64,000 bases of DNA, taken from NCBI RefSeq assembly GCF_000719865.1, contig NZ_JOID01000028.1, forward strand, positions 13,049-77,048, given 5' to 3'. The notes under the pieces were generated by a model. It was given only the letters and a program-made list of their open reading frames with translations. It had not been told where the DNA came from and did not search any database. The position numbers were made by a program, and so were the translations under genes. Source of the DNA: Streptomyces albus subsp. albus (GTDB taxonomy: Bacteria; Actinomycetota; Actinomycetes; Streptomycetales; Streptomycetaceae). This document shows positions 50,111 to 59,652 of the stretch, piece by piece. Within the stretch, counting starts at the first letter, position 1. Every line of letters starts with the position of its first letter.

Positions 50111-51544
50111 CTAGGCCGGCGCCACCAGCAACGGCCGTGCGCGCTCCCGCAGTTCCGCCACGCGGGGCTCGTCCCCGTACGGCTCCAGGCGGTGCAGCAG
50201 GTCGCGTACGTACTCGGTGGTCCGCGCCGAGGAGATGCGCCCGGCGACCTCCACCGCCCGCGTCCCCTGCGCGCACGCGGCGTCCAGGTTCCCGGATTCC
50301 AGTTCGGCGACCGCGGCGACGACCAGCCGCAGCCCGTGCGAGCGGACGAACTCCTCCGTCGGCTGCGACAGCGCCTGTTCGGTGAAGCGCCGCACCTGCC
50401 GGGGCACCTTGAGGTCGCGGTAGCACTCCGCGGCATCGGCCGCGAACCGCCCCTCGGAGTAGAAACCGAGCCAGCTGGGGTCCTGGTCGCCAGGCCGGGA
50501 GCGCTCGAGCCAGCCCTCGGCGGACCGCAGGGCGGCGCTCGCCGCGTGCGAGTCGCCGGCCTTGGCGTGGGCGCGGGCCTCGACGAGCCGGAAGAAGCTC
50601 ATGGTGCGGGCGGTGGCGAGGCCGCGATTGCGTTCGACGGCGGCCTGGGCGAGGTCCACGCCCTCGTCGGCGAAGCCCCGGTAGGTGGCCTGGAGGCTCA
50701 TGGAGGCCAGGACGTAGCCGCCCAGCGGCACGTCGGCCGCGGCGCGCGCGAGCCGCAGCGCCTGGATGTAGTAGCGCTGGGCCGCCTCCTGCTGACCGGT
50801 GTCGAAGGCCATCCACCCGGCGAGCCGGGTGAGTTCGGCGGTCGCGCCGAACAGGGAGCGCCCGACTTCGTCGCTGTACGAGCCGAGGAGCAGCGGTGCC
50901 GCGTCGACCCGCAGGCACTCGGGGACCATCGACGAACGCCAGTCGCCGCCGCCGTACTTGGAGTCCCAGCGGCGGGCGTCCTCGGCGGCCTCGCGGAGCT
51001 TGGTGACGTCGCTGTGCCCGACGCGCTGCGGCGTGCCGTCGGCACTGCCGGCCTCGGCCTCCCTCGGGTCCCGTGCGGCGTTGCTGTCGGCCGGGGTGAT
51101 CAGCCAGCGCGAGGCGGGCGTCGCGTAGGCGCTGACGGCGAACGATCCGGCCAGGCTCTGCCAGATGCCGCCACTGCCGGCCCTGCGCCCGGCGAGGTCG
51201 AGGCGGTACAGCTCGGTGGCCGAGCGGACCGCGGCACCGACGGCGCGCGGGAAGGCGAGACCGACCTCGGGCGCCGGATCGGCGTCGGCCAGACCTATCT
51301 CGTGGAGAGGCACGGGGCGGCCGAGCTTGCTGCCGATGGCGGCGGCGATGAGATGGGGCGCGGCACCCTGCGGAACCATGCCCTTGGAGACCCATCTGGC
51401 CACCGAGGTCTTGTCGTAGCGGAGCGTCAGACCGCGCTGCGCTCCGAGGTCGTTGACCCGGCGCGCCAGGCCGGCATTGCTGATGCCCGCGAGGGCGAGA
51501 ACGGTGCCGAGCTTCTCGTTCGGCCCGCGTTGCTCCCTGGACAT
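50111..51544 (-). CDS. NsdA/SCO4114-like developmental regulator (helix-turn-helix plus TPR)
   Basis: A 477-residue protein of the Streptomyces sporulation-associated/NsdA type. The start [34 protein letters not shown] and [12 protein letters not shown] form a helix-turn-helix-like domain; the rest is helical with TPR-like repeats ([40 protein letters not shown] and [13 protein letters not shown]) and ends PLLVAPA. NsdA-like proteins restrain sporulation and antibiotic production. I recognise very close similarity to the S. coelicolor sporulation-associated protein from memory. The ATG at 51544 has GAGGGG upstream. Confidence 0.88.
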   Translation of the reverse strand: MSREQRGPNEKLGTVLALAGISNAGLARRVNDLGAQRGLTLRYDKTSVARWVSKGMVPQGAAPHLIAAAIGSKLGRPVPLHEIGLADADPAPEVGLAFPRAVGAAVRSATELYRLDLAGRRAGSGGIWQSLAGSFAVSAYATPASRWLITPADSNAARDPREAEAGSADGTPQRVGHSDVTKLREAAEDARRWDSKYGGGDWRSSMVPECLRVDAAPLLLGSYSDEVGRSLFGATAELTRLAGWMAFDTGQQEAAQRYYIQALRLARAAADVPLGGYVLASMSLQATYRGFADEGVDLAQAAVERNRGLATARTMSFFRLVEARAHAKAGDSHAASAALRSAEGWLERSRPGDQDPSWLGFYSEGRFAADAAECYRDLKVPRQVRRFTEQALSQPTEEFVRSHGLRLVVAAVAELESGNLDAACAQGTRAVEVAGRISSARTTEYVRDLLHRLEPYGDEPRVAELRERARPLLVAPA

Positions 51545-52163
51545 GAGCCACCCCTCGACACACCGACGGCCGCCCCGGCATAGGCACGGGGCATTCGTAA
51601 GCCCAGCGTAGTTGCCCATATCCCGACCGTTAAGGGGCGAAGTACCGGTTGGCGTGAATGTGGCCGTGGCGGGGAGCGTGCCCGGACCCGTGCCCCGGGG
51701 ACGTGCGGCCTTGCGCCCGGATGTGCGCGGTGTCCCGGCCAGGACGAGAGCGCTTCCATGAGGAGCGCGTGGGTCGGCCCGCTGCACCGGATCCAGTGGG
51801 CCGGGGGGACCCGCCGCCTCATTCCCCGCGGGCGGCGGGACGGTCCGGGAGACGGCGGCCGTCTCCCGGACCGCGCCGTTCCCGTTGGTTGTGCCCACCC
51901 CTGCGGTCGTCGGAACTTGGCTGGTTTTCGCCCTTCTCAACAGGGCGCACGGCATGGGAGTGCATGCTCCCCCGACCGCCCCTTGTGCGCCGTCCCCATG
52001 GCAGCATGGAGCATGACGGGACCATATTGCCCCGGCCAGTGGCCAGTTGGCGGGCGTGCCGCTCCCGGAGCGTCGCCGGGCCGATGCCGGACCTGTCGGA
52101 CTACTGTGCACGATGAACTGCGTGCGGCGGGTACGGGGTTGCCCACGGGCTGTGGAGGCGGCG
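51545..52163. promoter_or_regulatory. Divergent intergenic region between the regulator and the cyclase-like gene
   Basis: These 619 bases contain no convincing gene, including no short peptide with a ribosome-binding site that could be a lasso precursor. A 14-bp perfect hairpin with a 3-nt loop (GGTCCGGGAGACGG / CCGTCTCCCGGACC, 51842-51872) is the main structure. Promoters for both flanking genes should be here. Confidence 0.5.
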
Positions 52164-54320
52164 ATGCGGTGGTTGGTGGGATGGAGCAGTGCCGCCGCAG
52201 GCGCTTCCCGCACGGCGTGGAGCCCGACCGCCGACGGCGGCGACACCCCCGTCCATCCCGTCGGCTCCCAGCCGCTCTGGAGCGGACCGGATCCGCTCTG
52301 GGCCGTCGGTGACTGGCGGCCCGACGAGATCCGCGTCGTCCAGTCCGACCCGTTCACCCGGATCGCCGTGCTCGGCTGCTGCGGTGCCACCGACGAGGAG
52401 CTGCGCGTCGCGTTGTTCGCCGCCCGCGGCGGCGCCCTGCGGCACCTCACGGCCTGGCCGGGCGCGTACACCGCCGTCCTGCAGGTCGGGCGCCGCATCA
52501 CCGTCACCGGCGACCTGGCCGGCGCCCGCCCCGTCTTCCACACCCCCTGGCGCGGCGGCACCGCGTACGCCACCGCGGCCCTGCCGCTCGCCGACCTCGT
52601 CGAGGCACAGCTCGACGTCGGCCACCTCGCCGCACTGCTCGCCTGCCCCGATTCCCCGGAGGCCCTGCGCGACGGCACCCCGTACCTGGGCGTCAGACGG
52701 GTGCCGCCCGGTCACGCGCTCATCCTCCGCGACGGGGCGCGCGAGATCACCGGGTACGAACCGACCGCCTCGCTCGCCGTCGCGGCGCCCCAACTCGACC
52801 CGGCGCAGGCCGTCGACGGAGTGCGAGACGCCCTCGTCGAAGCCGTACGCGCCCGCCTCGCCGCCCCGCGGCACGCTCCGGAGGCCGAGCCGGCCGACCC
52901 GGGCCCCGTGCCCGGCATGGGGCCCGCGGAGCGCCGCGCGGCGCGCGGGGCCCCGGCCCCCGGCATAGGCGCCGACCTCTCGGGCGGCAGCGCCTCCTCC
53001 ACCCTCGCCCTGCTCGCCGCCGGCCTCCCGGGCAACCCCGGTACGGTCCTGGGCCACCACGGCACCGGCACCGGCGCCGGCGAGCGGCTGCTCGCCGTCA
53101 CCTTCAACGATCTCGCCGCGGGCGGCGGCCGGGAACGCGAGGCCGAACTGGAGCGGGCCCGCAGCCTCGCCGCCAACCCCCGTCTGCACCACGTCGTCGT
53201 CCCCGGGGGCGAGGAGGCTCTGCCGTACGCCGGCCTCGACACCGTCTTCCTCACCGACGAGCCGGGCCCGTCCCTCGTCACCGCCGCCCGGCACCGCTAC
53301 CGGCTCGCCGCGGGCAGCGCCGACCACATCGTCGGCCACGGCGCGCGCCAAGTGCTCGACGCCCACCCCGCCCGCCTCGCCGACCTGCTGCTCGACCGCC
53401 AGCGGCGACGGCTGCTGCGGCCGATGGCGGCCCTGGTCCGCGCCGACGGCCCCAGCGCCCAGTCGCTCTTCGTACCGTTCACCGTCTACCGCGCGGCGCG
53501 CCGCCTCGCCCGCACGCCCTACCGCGAGGGCGTGCGCGACGTGGCGGGGATGCTGCTGGAACGCCGCTTCACCGACGCGAACGGCCAGGGCGGCCAGATC
53601 CGCGGCCTTCCGGTGACGGCCGCCGACGCGGGTGCCGTCGACGCCTCCCTCGCCGCGCTCGCCTGGTGCCGCCCCGGCCCGGCGGCACGCTGGCTGACGG
53701 GCGAGGCGCTCGCCGAGGTGTCGGTGCGCCTCCACGACGCGGCGTCCCGGCCCGGCACCGTGGAGCGCCCCGGTGAGCGGCGCGCCAACGCCGCGCTCGC
53801 CCGCCACGCGGCCGACCACCGGGTCTTCGAACAGGCCGCCGAGATCAGAAACCAGCGGCTGCACGCGCCCTTCCTCGACAACCAGGTCGTCCGTGCCTGC
53901 CGCGCGCTCCCCGAGGCGCTCCGCGTACAACCGGGGGCGCGCGCCTCGGTGTTGCGCACCGTGCTGGCGGGTGCGGGCATCCACGACCTGCCCGCCGGCT
54001 GGGGAGCGCCCTCCCAGGCGTCCCAGGCGGCCTCCGTCCGGGCCGGACTGCGGGCCTCGGTCGACGGGCTCGTGGCCCTCTTCGACGCGCCGCTGCTGGC
54101 GGACGCCGGGCTGGTGGAGGCGCGGGTGGTGCGCAAGGCGCTGCGCGCGGCGGCCCAGGGTGAACCGGTGCCGCTGGACGGCCTGGCCGAACTCGTCTCC
54201 ACCGAGCTCTGGTTGCGCCGGCTGATCGCGCGCCGGGGGAGCTGCTGGACGGGCTCGGAGGCGCCGCGTCAGCGTGCGGTGTCCGGAGGGGTACCGGGGA
54301 CCTCACGACCGGCTCTGTGA
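52164..54320 (+). CDS. Asparagine synthase-related protein, lasso-cyclase (albusnodin-type) like
   Basis: A 718-residue homologue of asparagine synthase. The N-terminal part ([34 protein letters not shown]) has the glutaminase-like fold but residue 2 is Arg, so the Cys nucleophile that releases ammonia is absent. The ATP-pyrophosphatase signature [11 protein letters not shown] is near 270-280, and [13 protein letters not shown] and [14 protein letters not shown] follow as in AsnB C-terminal domains. Loss of the Cys and the general layout fit lasso-peptide cyclases, which activate a side-chain carboxylate. No precursor, protease or transporter gene lies beside it. The ATG has GGAGG at 6 nt. 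Confidence 0.8.
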   Translation: MRWLVGWSSAAAGASRTAWSPTADGGDTPVHPVGSQPLWSGPDPLWAVGDWRPDEIRVVQSDPFTRIAVLGCCGATDEELRVALFAARGGALRHLTAWPGAYTAVLQVGRRITVTGDLAGARPVFHTPWRGGTAYATAALPLADLVEAQLDVGHLAALLACPDSPEALRDGTPYLGVRRVPPGHALILRDGAREITGYEPTASLAVAAPQLDPAQAVDGVRDALVEAVRARLAAPRHAPEAEPADPGPVPGMGPAERRAARGAPAPGIGADLSGGSASSTLALLAAGLPGNPGTVLGHHGTGTGAGERLLAVTFNDLAAGGGREREAELERARSLAANPRLHHVVVPGGEEALPYAGLDTVFLTDEPGPSLVTAARHRYRLAAGSADHIVGHGARQVLDAHPARLADLLLDRQRRRLLRPMAALVRADGPSAQSLFVPFTVYRAARRLARTPYREGVRDVAGMLLERRFTDANGQGGQIRGLPVTAADAGAVDASLAALAWCRPGPAARWLTGEALAEVSVRLHDAASRPGTVERPGERRANAALARHAADHRVFEQAAEIRNQRLHAPFLDNQVVRACRALPEALRVQPGARASVLRTVLAGAGIHDLPAGWGAPSQASQAASVRAGLRASVDGLVALFDAPLLADAGLVEARVVRKALRAAAQGEPVPLDGLAELVSTELWLRRLIARRGSCWTGSEAPRQRAVSGGVPGTSRPAL

Positions 54321-54772
54321 GCCGCTGAGCCGTCCTGCGGCGGTGGCGGGGTGACCCCGTTGGCCTATTGGCCCGTTGGCCCGTTGGCCCGGATCGGCGG
54401 GCGGTCGGGCTCCGGGATCGGTCCGCCGGGGACCTCGCCCCGGCGGCCGCCACCGGACGCCGGGACGCGCCGGAAGGACCGCGGACTGGCGAGCCCGCCG
54501 GAAGACTCCCGCGAACTCGCCGGGCGGGGCGGCGGCCCGCGAACACGCCGCCCGGAAGCGGAGAAACGGCGGCTCGGCACCGGACCGTACCGGACGGGAG
54601 CGCTTGGGACCGGACCGTACGCGACCGCCGGGGCCGCCGTTCCGGCTCCGCTCGCCGGGCAGCCGGTGCTGCCGTCCACGGCCGCGCCCGGCAGGCGGCC
54701 GCCGCGCCGCCTCGCCGCCGCGCCGCCTCGCCGCCGCGCCGCCTCGCGGTCCGGGCGTTACCGGGCCGGCGC
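54321..54772. other. Low-complexity intergenic region
   Basis: No gene is supported in these 452 bases. Simple repeats occur: TTGGCCCG three times at about 54360-54390, and a 15-bp GCCGCGCCGCCTCGC unit about three times at 54702-54750. Confidence 0.5.
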
Positions 54773-56680
54773 TCAGCGGCAGGTGATGCGCGCACCCGCC
54801 CAGTCCGCCAGCGCCTGCGGACTTCGCTGGTGCGGCTCGACGACCAGCCGGACGGTCCGGACACCCGCCAGCGGCACCTGGACCGGCACAGCCGCGTCCC
54901 CGTCGCGCAGGACACGCGAACGCCACAGCAGCGCGCCGTCCCCGTGGACGGAGAACCGGGCCGCCCCCGGCACCGGTCGCAGGTCGTCCAGCCCGACCCG
55001 TGCCTCGAACGCCGTGCACACCCGGTTGAGATCGATGGTGACGGAGGACCGGGCCCGCACGGTCACTCCCGTGCGGAACACCTCACCGCCGATCGTGATG
55101 CCTTGGCGCGGCCACAGCCAGGAGCTCTCGGCGCCGCGCACCTCCGGCCCCGTGCCGTCGCCGTGCGTGTCATACGCCAGTTCGCCGACGTCAAAGGCCA
55201 GCGGGGCCGGTTTGGGCTCGACGGGGGGCCCGGCGGAGGTGGGGACGGGAGCGGAGGACGGCTGCGACGAACCGGAGGCGGACGCCGAGGGAGACGACGG
55301 GGGACCACTGGACGCGGACGGGACAGCGCCCGGGGAGGACGGACCCGCAAAGGCGCCCCCGGACCCCGCCGGTCCCGCCGGCCCCGTCGGCTTCGACGGA
55401 CCCCTGGACGCGTCCGGCCCCGGACCGGACGGAGTCCCGGACGCGGCCGCCGCGGCCGTCTCCCGCCCCGTCTGCGCCGGCGTGGCCTCCGGCCCGGGAG
55501 GCGCTTCCGGCGCCGGAAGACGGCCCGCCCCGGAGCTGGGGCCCGGCTCCCCGGGAGCACCGGGCGCCGGGGCAAGGCCGGCCCGCGGCCCGCTGTCCGG
55601 CGCGCCGACACCCCCGGCCAGGACGATGAGCGTCGCGGTGGCCGCGGCCGCCAGCCCGGCCGCCGACCCCATCCGCGCCAGCACACCGGCGCCCTCGGCG
55701 ACGGCCCGGGCCGCCCCCGCTCCGCCCCCCGGACGCCTCCGCACGGTCACGCCGGCCGGCTGCCGCGGATATCCGGCCGCCATCGGACCGAGAACGGCTG
55801 CGGGCAGTGCCATCCGCAGCCGGACGCCTGCGTCCGCCGCGTCCCGTACGGCCGCCCGGCACCCTGCGCAGGCCCCGAGGTGCCGGCGTAACGCCCGGAC
55901 CGTGCGCGCCCGCAGGCCGCCCTCGGCACCGGCAGTGAGGAGCGGTGCGGCACGGGCGCAGTCCACGCCTCCGGCCGGTGCCTCCGCCAACCGGAGCCGC
56001 AGGCAGCCCTGTTCCAGCCCTTTCCGCGCCCGGTGTGCCAGCGCGGCGGCGGCCTCGGGGCGCAGTCCGAGCAGCCGGGCGGTGTTCTCCGGCGACTCGG
56101 CCTCGACCACGGTGTGCCAGAGCAGGGTCTGCCAGCGCGCGGGCAGACCGCGGAAAGCCCGGACGGCCTCCGAGCGCTCCGCCTCCCGCATCGTGCGGAC
56201 CGCGGCGACCGCCTCGGCCCGGCCGCCCCCGGCCTCGTTCCCGGATCTGGCCTCGGCCCCGTTCCCGGCCTCAGCCTCGTTCCCGGATCCGGCCGGCGGC
56301 CCGGGCGAACGGGCGGAGCCCTCGTCCTCCGCCAGGGCGGCGAAGCCGGCGAACCCGGGATGGAGGCGGCCGTCCTTCCCGGCCCGGGCCCACTCCGCGG
56401 CCACCCGGCGGACGGTCAGCAGGAGACGGATCCGCTCGGGCGCCTCCGGACGTATCCCGGCACGGACCTCGCGGAGCGTGCGGGCGAACGCCTCGGTGGT
56501 GAGGTCGTCGGCCGAGTCGGCGTCGGGACAGCAGTCGCGGGCGTGACGCCGGACGGCCACGGCATGGCGCCGGAAGAACTCCTCGAAGGCCGTGTCGTCC
56601 CCGTCCGCGGTCCGCCGGAGCAGATCCGCGTCGGCCGGCGACGGCCCGCCCGGATCGGACGTCGGTTGCTCAGATCCCAT
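54773..56680 (-). CDS. ECF sigma factor fused to zinc-finger anti-sigma-like segment and external NPCBM-like domain
   Basis: A 635-residue single chain. Residues 15-105 hold sigma region 2 (DADLLRRTADGDDTAFEEFFRRHAVAV, DSADDLTTEAFARTLREV), 160-225 region 4 (VRAFRGLPARWQTLLWHTVVEAESPENTARLLGL), and 240-280 a zinc-finger-like HLGACAGCRAA (His267, Cys271, Cys274) as in anti-sigma factors. A transmembrane helix lies at about 338-359. Then comes a long Pro/Ser/Gly linker and a C-terminal domain (495-635) with AFDVGELAYDTHGDGTGPEV, resembling NPCBM carbohydrate-binding domains. The ATG at 56680 is my choice; a GTG slightly upstream is possible. Confidence 0.85.
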   Translation of the reverse strand: MGSEQPTSDPGGPSPADADLLRRTADGDDTAFEEFFRRHAVAVRRHARDCCPDADSADDLTTEAFARTLREVRAGIRPEAPERIRLLLTVRRVAAEWARAGKDGRLHPGFAGFAALAEDEGSARSPGPPAGSGNEAEAGNGAEARSGNEAGGGRAEAVAAVRTMREAERSEAVRAFRGLPARWQTLLWHTVVEAESPENTARLLGLRPEAAAALAHRARKGLEQGCLRLRLAEAPAGGVDCARAAPLLTAGAEGGLRARTVRALRRHLGACAGCRAAVRDAADAGVRLRMALPAAVLGPMAAGYPRQPAGVTVRRRPGGGAGAARAVAEGAGVLARMGSAAGLAAAATATLIVLAGGVGAPDSGPRAGLAPAPGAPGEPGPSSGAGRLPAPEAPPGPEATPAQTGRETAAAAASGTPSGPGPDASRGPSKPTGPAGPAGSGGAFAGPSSPGAVPSASSGPPSSPSASASGSSQPSSAPVPTSAGPPVEPKPAPLAFDVGELAYDTHGDGTGPEVRGAESSWLWPRQGITIGGEVFRTGVTVRARSSVTIDLNRVCTAFEARVGLDDLRPVPGAARFSVHGDGALLWRSRVLRDGDAAVPVQVPLAGVRTVRLVVEPHQRSPQALADWAGARITCR

Positions 56681-56902
56681 GGCAGAAGCCCCCGTACCCG
56701 ATGACACATCCGAGCCCCCGGGAAAGACTGCCACAAGGCCGGGCCCCGCCCCCATACAAGAGGCCGGAACCACCCGCCGGACAGGGGAACTTCGCGGGAA
56801 AAGGCGCGAAGGCCACCCTGCCCGGCGGAATGAGGGACGTCCTGCCGGACCGGCACGCGGACCGGACCCGGTCCCCGCGGAAGGACAGCGGAAGCCCCGC
56901 CC
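56681..56902. other. Short intergenic gap between the sigma fusion gene and the TetR gene
   Basis: No gene; the leader of the sigma gene on the minus strand is here. Confidence 0.4.
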
Positions 56903-57679
56903 TCAGAGCGCGCGCGGGCGCAGCCCCTCCAGCAGGATGTCCAGAAGCCGTGCCGACGCCGCTTGCTGCTGCGCCGCGTCGGGCAACGCCGGAGCCGCGG
57001 TGGCTATCACGAGCAGAACGTCGGCGACCGTCACATCACCGCGCAGCTCACCGGCGGCCCGGGCACGCTCGACCAACTGCCCCACGACGTCCAGCAGGAC
57101 CGCGGCGCCCGGGTCGTGCTCGGCCGGCTCGGGGCCCCGCTCGACGAGCCGCAGATCCGGCTGGCTCTGCCCCGGGACGGCGGCCGGCTGCCGCTGCTGC
57201 GGCACCCGGGCCGTGGTGGCGTCCGCCCCCTCGCTGTCCGGGCCGACGCCGACCCGCAGCACCTGCGGCGGCAGCAGCCGGCCGGCTCCGGAGGCGACGG
57301 AGGTGCGCAGGAAGCGGGAGAGAGCCGACCACGGCTCCTCCTCCTGCCCCAGGGCCGCCCGCGCCTGCTCGGTCAGACGCGCGGTCTCCTCCTCGGCTAT
57401 TCGCCGTACGAGAACGTCCTTGCTCGGGAAACGCCGGTAGACGGTGCCCACGCCGACCCGGGCCCGCCGTGCGACATCCTCCATCGGTGCCCCGTAGCCC
57501 AGTTCGCCGAAGACCTCGCGTGCCGCCCGCAGGACGTGCTCCAGATTGCGCTGTGCGTCCACCCGCAACGGCGTCGAGCGCGTCGCGCCGATCATGTCGG
57601 GCGTGTCCGCTGCCGCCCGTGCACTGCCGTCCGGTGCGGAGGCGAGAGCGGTCGGCCAATGAGAACTCTGCGTATGCAT
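56903..57679 (-). CDS. TetR-family regulator
   Basis: A 258-residue repressor-type protein. The first ~45 residues are a non-conserved extension; the helix-turn-helix covers about 45-95 (NLEHVLRAAREVFGELGYGAPMEDVARRARVGVGTVYRRFPSKDVLV), followed by a helical ligand-binding domain (VASGAGRLLPPQVLR, VADVLLVIATAAPALP). The ATG at 57679 follows GGGGG. It is divergent from the NDH-2 gene, with which it shares a 380-bp control region; in S. coelicolor, as I recall, the same pairing occurs and the TetR protein affects glycerol use and antibiotic output. Confidence 0.9.
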   Translation of the reverse strand: MHTQSSHWPTALASAPDGSARAAADTPDMIGATRSTPLRVDAQRNLEHVLRAAREVFGELGYGAPMEDVARRARVGVGTVYRRFPSKDVLVRRIAEEETARLTEQARAALGQEEEPWSALSRFLRTSVASGAGRLLPPQVLRVGVGPDSEGADATTARVPQQRQPAAVPGQSQPDLRLVERGPEPAEHDPGAAVLLDVVGQLVERARAAGELRGDVTVADVLLVIATAAPALPDAAQQQAASARLLDILLEGLRPRAL

Positions 57680-58058
57680 GTGTTTTCCCCCGGTAAATGA
57701 CGTCTCCCCCCGGAGACTCCCCGCCGTGACTGCCGGGAGACGGTCTGGCTCCCCCGACGGGATACGAACATAGTTGAGCCCAGGCCCGGAAAGAAGAGGG
57801 CAGTTCCGCACAGACCGCCCCCCGGGCGGCGCGGAGGACCGTCCGGCTCCGGTCCGCGTGTTCCGTGCGGTGACCGGCCCCGCGCTGACCTGCGGAGCTG
57901 TGCCGGCCCTCACGGAATGACCCGTTCCGCGGGTCGTGGCAGGCCGGTCATACATTTCGCGGGGCCTGTGGACAAACGGCCGCCGCCGGTGCGTCATGGG
58001 AGGGTGCCGTGCTTTCAGGGAGCGGGCACGGCGGAACGACATCGCGAGGAGACCCTCT
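57680..58058. promoter_or_regulatory. Divergent control region between the TetR gene and ndh
   Basis: 379 bases without a gene. GGGATACGAACATAGTTGAGC at about 57758-57778 is the least GC-rich segment and a likely TetR operator/promoter area. No clear palindrome could be set. Confidence 0.45.
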
Positions 58059-59402
58059 GTGACGGAACCGGCGCGCATTCTCGTGGTCGGCGGTGGCTGT
58101 GTCGGGATGTACACCGCGCTGCGGCTCCAGCGGAGACTCAAACGAGACGAGGCACTGATCACGGTGCTCGACCCCGAGCCCTACATGACGTACCAGCCGT
58201 TCCTGCCGGAAGCCGCGGCCGGCTCGATCTCCCCGCGCCATGTCGTCGTCCCGCTGCGGCGGGTGCTGAGGAAGTGTCAGGTGGTGGTCGGCGAGGCCAC
58301 GGCCATCGACCACGCGGCGCGTACCGCGACCGTGCGGACCCTCGCCACCGAGGAGGAGGGCGCCGCGCCCGTCGAGATCGGCTACGACGAGCTGGTGCTG
58401 GCCCCCGGCTCGGTCTCCCGGACCCTCCCCGTCCCCGGACTCGCCGAACTCGGCATCGGCTTCAAGACGGTCGAGGAAGCCATCATGCTCCGCAACCACG
58501 TCCTGGAGCAGCTCGACATCGCCTCCTCGACCCGCGACCCGGCGGTCCGCGACGCCGCCCTCACCTTCGTCTTCGTCGGCGGCGGCTACGCGGGCGTGGA
58601 GGCGATCGCCGAGCTGGAGGACATGGCCCGCTACGCCCTGCGCTACTACCACAACGTCGAACCCGAGGACATGAAGTGGATCCTCGTCGAGGCCACCGGG
58701 CGCATCCTGCCCGAGGTCGGCGAGGAGATGGGCACCTACGCCGTCCGCGAACTGCGCGGCCGCAACATCGACATCCGCCTGGACACCCGGCTCGAATCCT
58801 GTGAGAAACGGGTCGCCGTGCTCAGCGACGGCTCCCGTTTCCCCACCCGCACCCTCGTGTGGACGGCAGGCGTCAGACCGCATCCCGTGCTCGCCGCGTC
58901 CGGCCTGCCGCTGGACGGCCGGGGCCGGCTGCGGTGCACGGCGGACCTGCGTGTCGAGGGCGCCGGGCACGCCTGGGCCGCGGGTGACGCCGCCGCCGTA
59001 CCGGACCTGGCCGCGGGCACACCGGACGCCCTTTGCGCCCCCAACGCCCAGCACGCGGTGCGCCAGGCGCGGACCCTCGCCGACAACCTCGTCGCCTCGC
59101 TCCGCGGCGGCAGGACCAAGGACTACGAGCACGCCCACGCCGGATCGGTCGCCTCCCTGGGCCTCCACAAAGGCGTCGCACACGTGTACGGCAGAAAGAT
59201 CAAGGGCTATCCGGCCTGGTTCATGCACCGCGTCTATCATCTCGGCCGGGTGCCGACCTTCAACCGCAAGGCCCGGGTGATCGCCGAATGGTCCCTCGCC
59301 GGACTCTTCAAACGCGAGATCGTCTCTCTCGGTTCACTGGAGCACCCCCGCGCCGAATTCGAACTCGCGGCCGGGGCAGATCACCCATCCGACGGCAGAT
59401 GA
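58059..59402 (+). CDS. ndh: Type II NADH dehydrogenase (NDH-2)
   Basis: A 447-residue peripheral membrane flavoprotein that passes electrons from NADH to menaquinone without pumping protons. The FAD motif ILVVGGGCVGMYTAL is at residues 7-21, with YMTYQPFLPEAAAGSI (characteristic of NDH-2) near 45-60, the second dinucleotide motif TFVFVGGGYAGVEAIAEL near 168-185, and the conserved AWAAGDAAAVPDL plus APNAQHAVRQ towards the end. A basic C-terminal part (YHLGRVPTFNRKARVIAEW) may bind the membrane. The GTG at 58059 has CGAGGAGA upstream; the frame opens further upstream without support. Confidence 0.95.
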   Translation: MTEPARILVVGGGCVGMYTALRLQRRLKRDEALITVLDPEPYMTYQPFLPEAAAGSISPRHVVVPLRRVLRKCQVVVGEATAIDHAARTATVRTLATEEEGAAPVEIGYDELVLAPGSVSRTLPVPGLAELGIGFKTVEEAIMLRNHVLEQLDIASSTRDPAVRDAALTFVFVGGGYAGVEAIAELEDMARYALRYYHNVEPEDMKWILVEATGRILPEVGEEMGTYAVRELRGRNIDIRLDTRLESCEKRVAVLSDGSRFPTRTLVWTAGVRPHPVLAASGLPLDGRGRLRCTADLRVEGAGHAWAAGDAAAVPDLAAGTPDALCAPNAQHAVRQARTLADNLVASLRGGRTKDYEHAHAGSVASLGLHKGVAHVYGRKIKGYPAWFMHRVYHLGRVPTFNRKARVIAEWSLAGLFKREIVSLGSLEHPRAEFELAAGADHPSDGR

Positions 59403-59652
59403 CCCGAAGACGAAGGAAGCCGGAACCCGGCGATCGGCGGCCTCGTCTGACGGATGTCAGCCCGGTCCGCCACACTGGGCATGTGACCATCAAGGGTGGG
59501 CTCACACCCGTCAGGAGAGCCGCTGCCTCCCCGTTCCCGGGCAGCGGCGTCCGGCGGCACCCCCGGGCCCCGCTCCCCTTCCCGAACCAGCACACCAGCG
59601 GCATTCCCCGGCCGTCCCGCTGATCCGAAGCGACATCACGAGGCAAATCTCA

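Noticed and set aside
51758..52163. Possible small lasso precursor gene before the cyclase-like gene
   Set aside because: Frames here lack a ribosome-binding site and a plausible leader-core pattern, and strong hairpins interrupt them.
52101..53984. Minus-strand frame opposite the asparagine-synthase-like gene
   Set aside because: Shadow; the plus strand carries the ATP-pyrophosphatase motif and a good ribosome-binding site.
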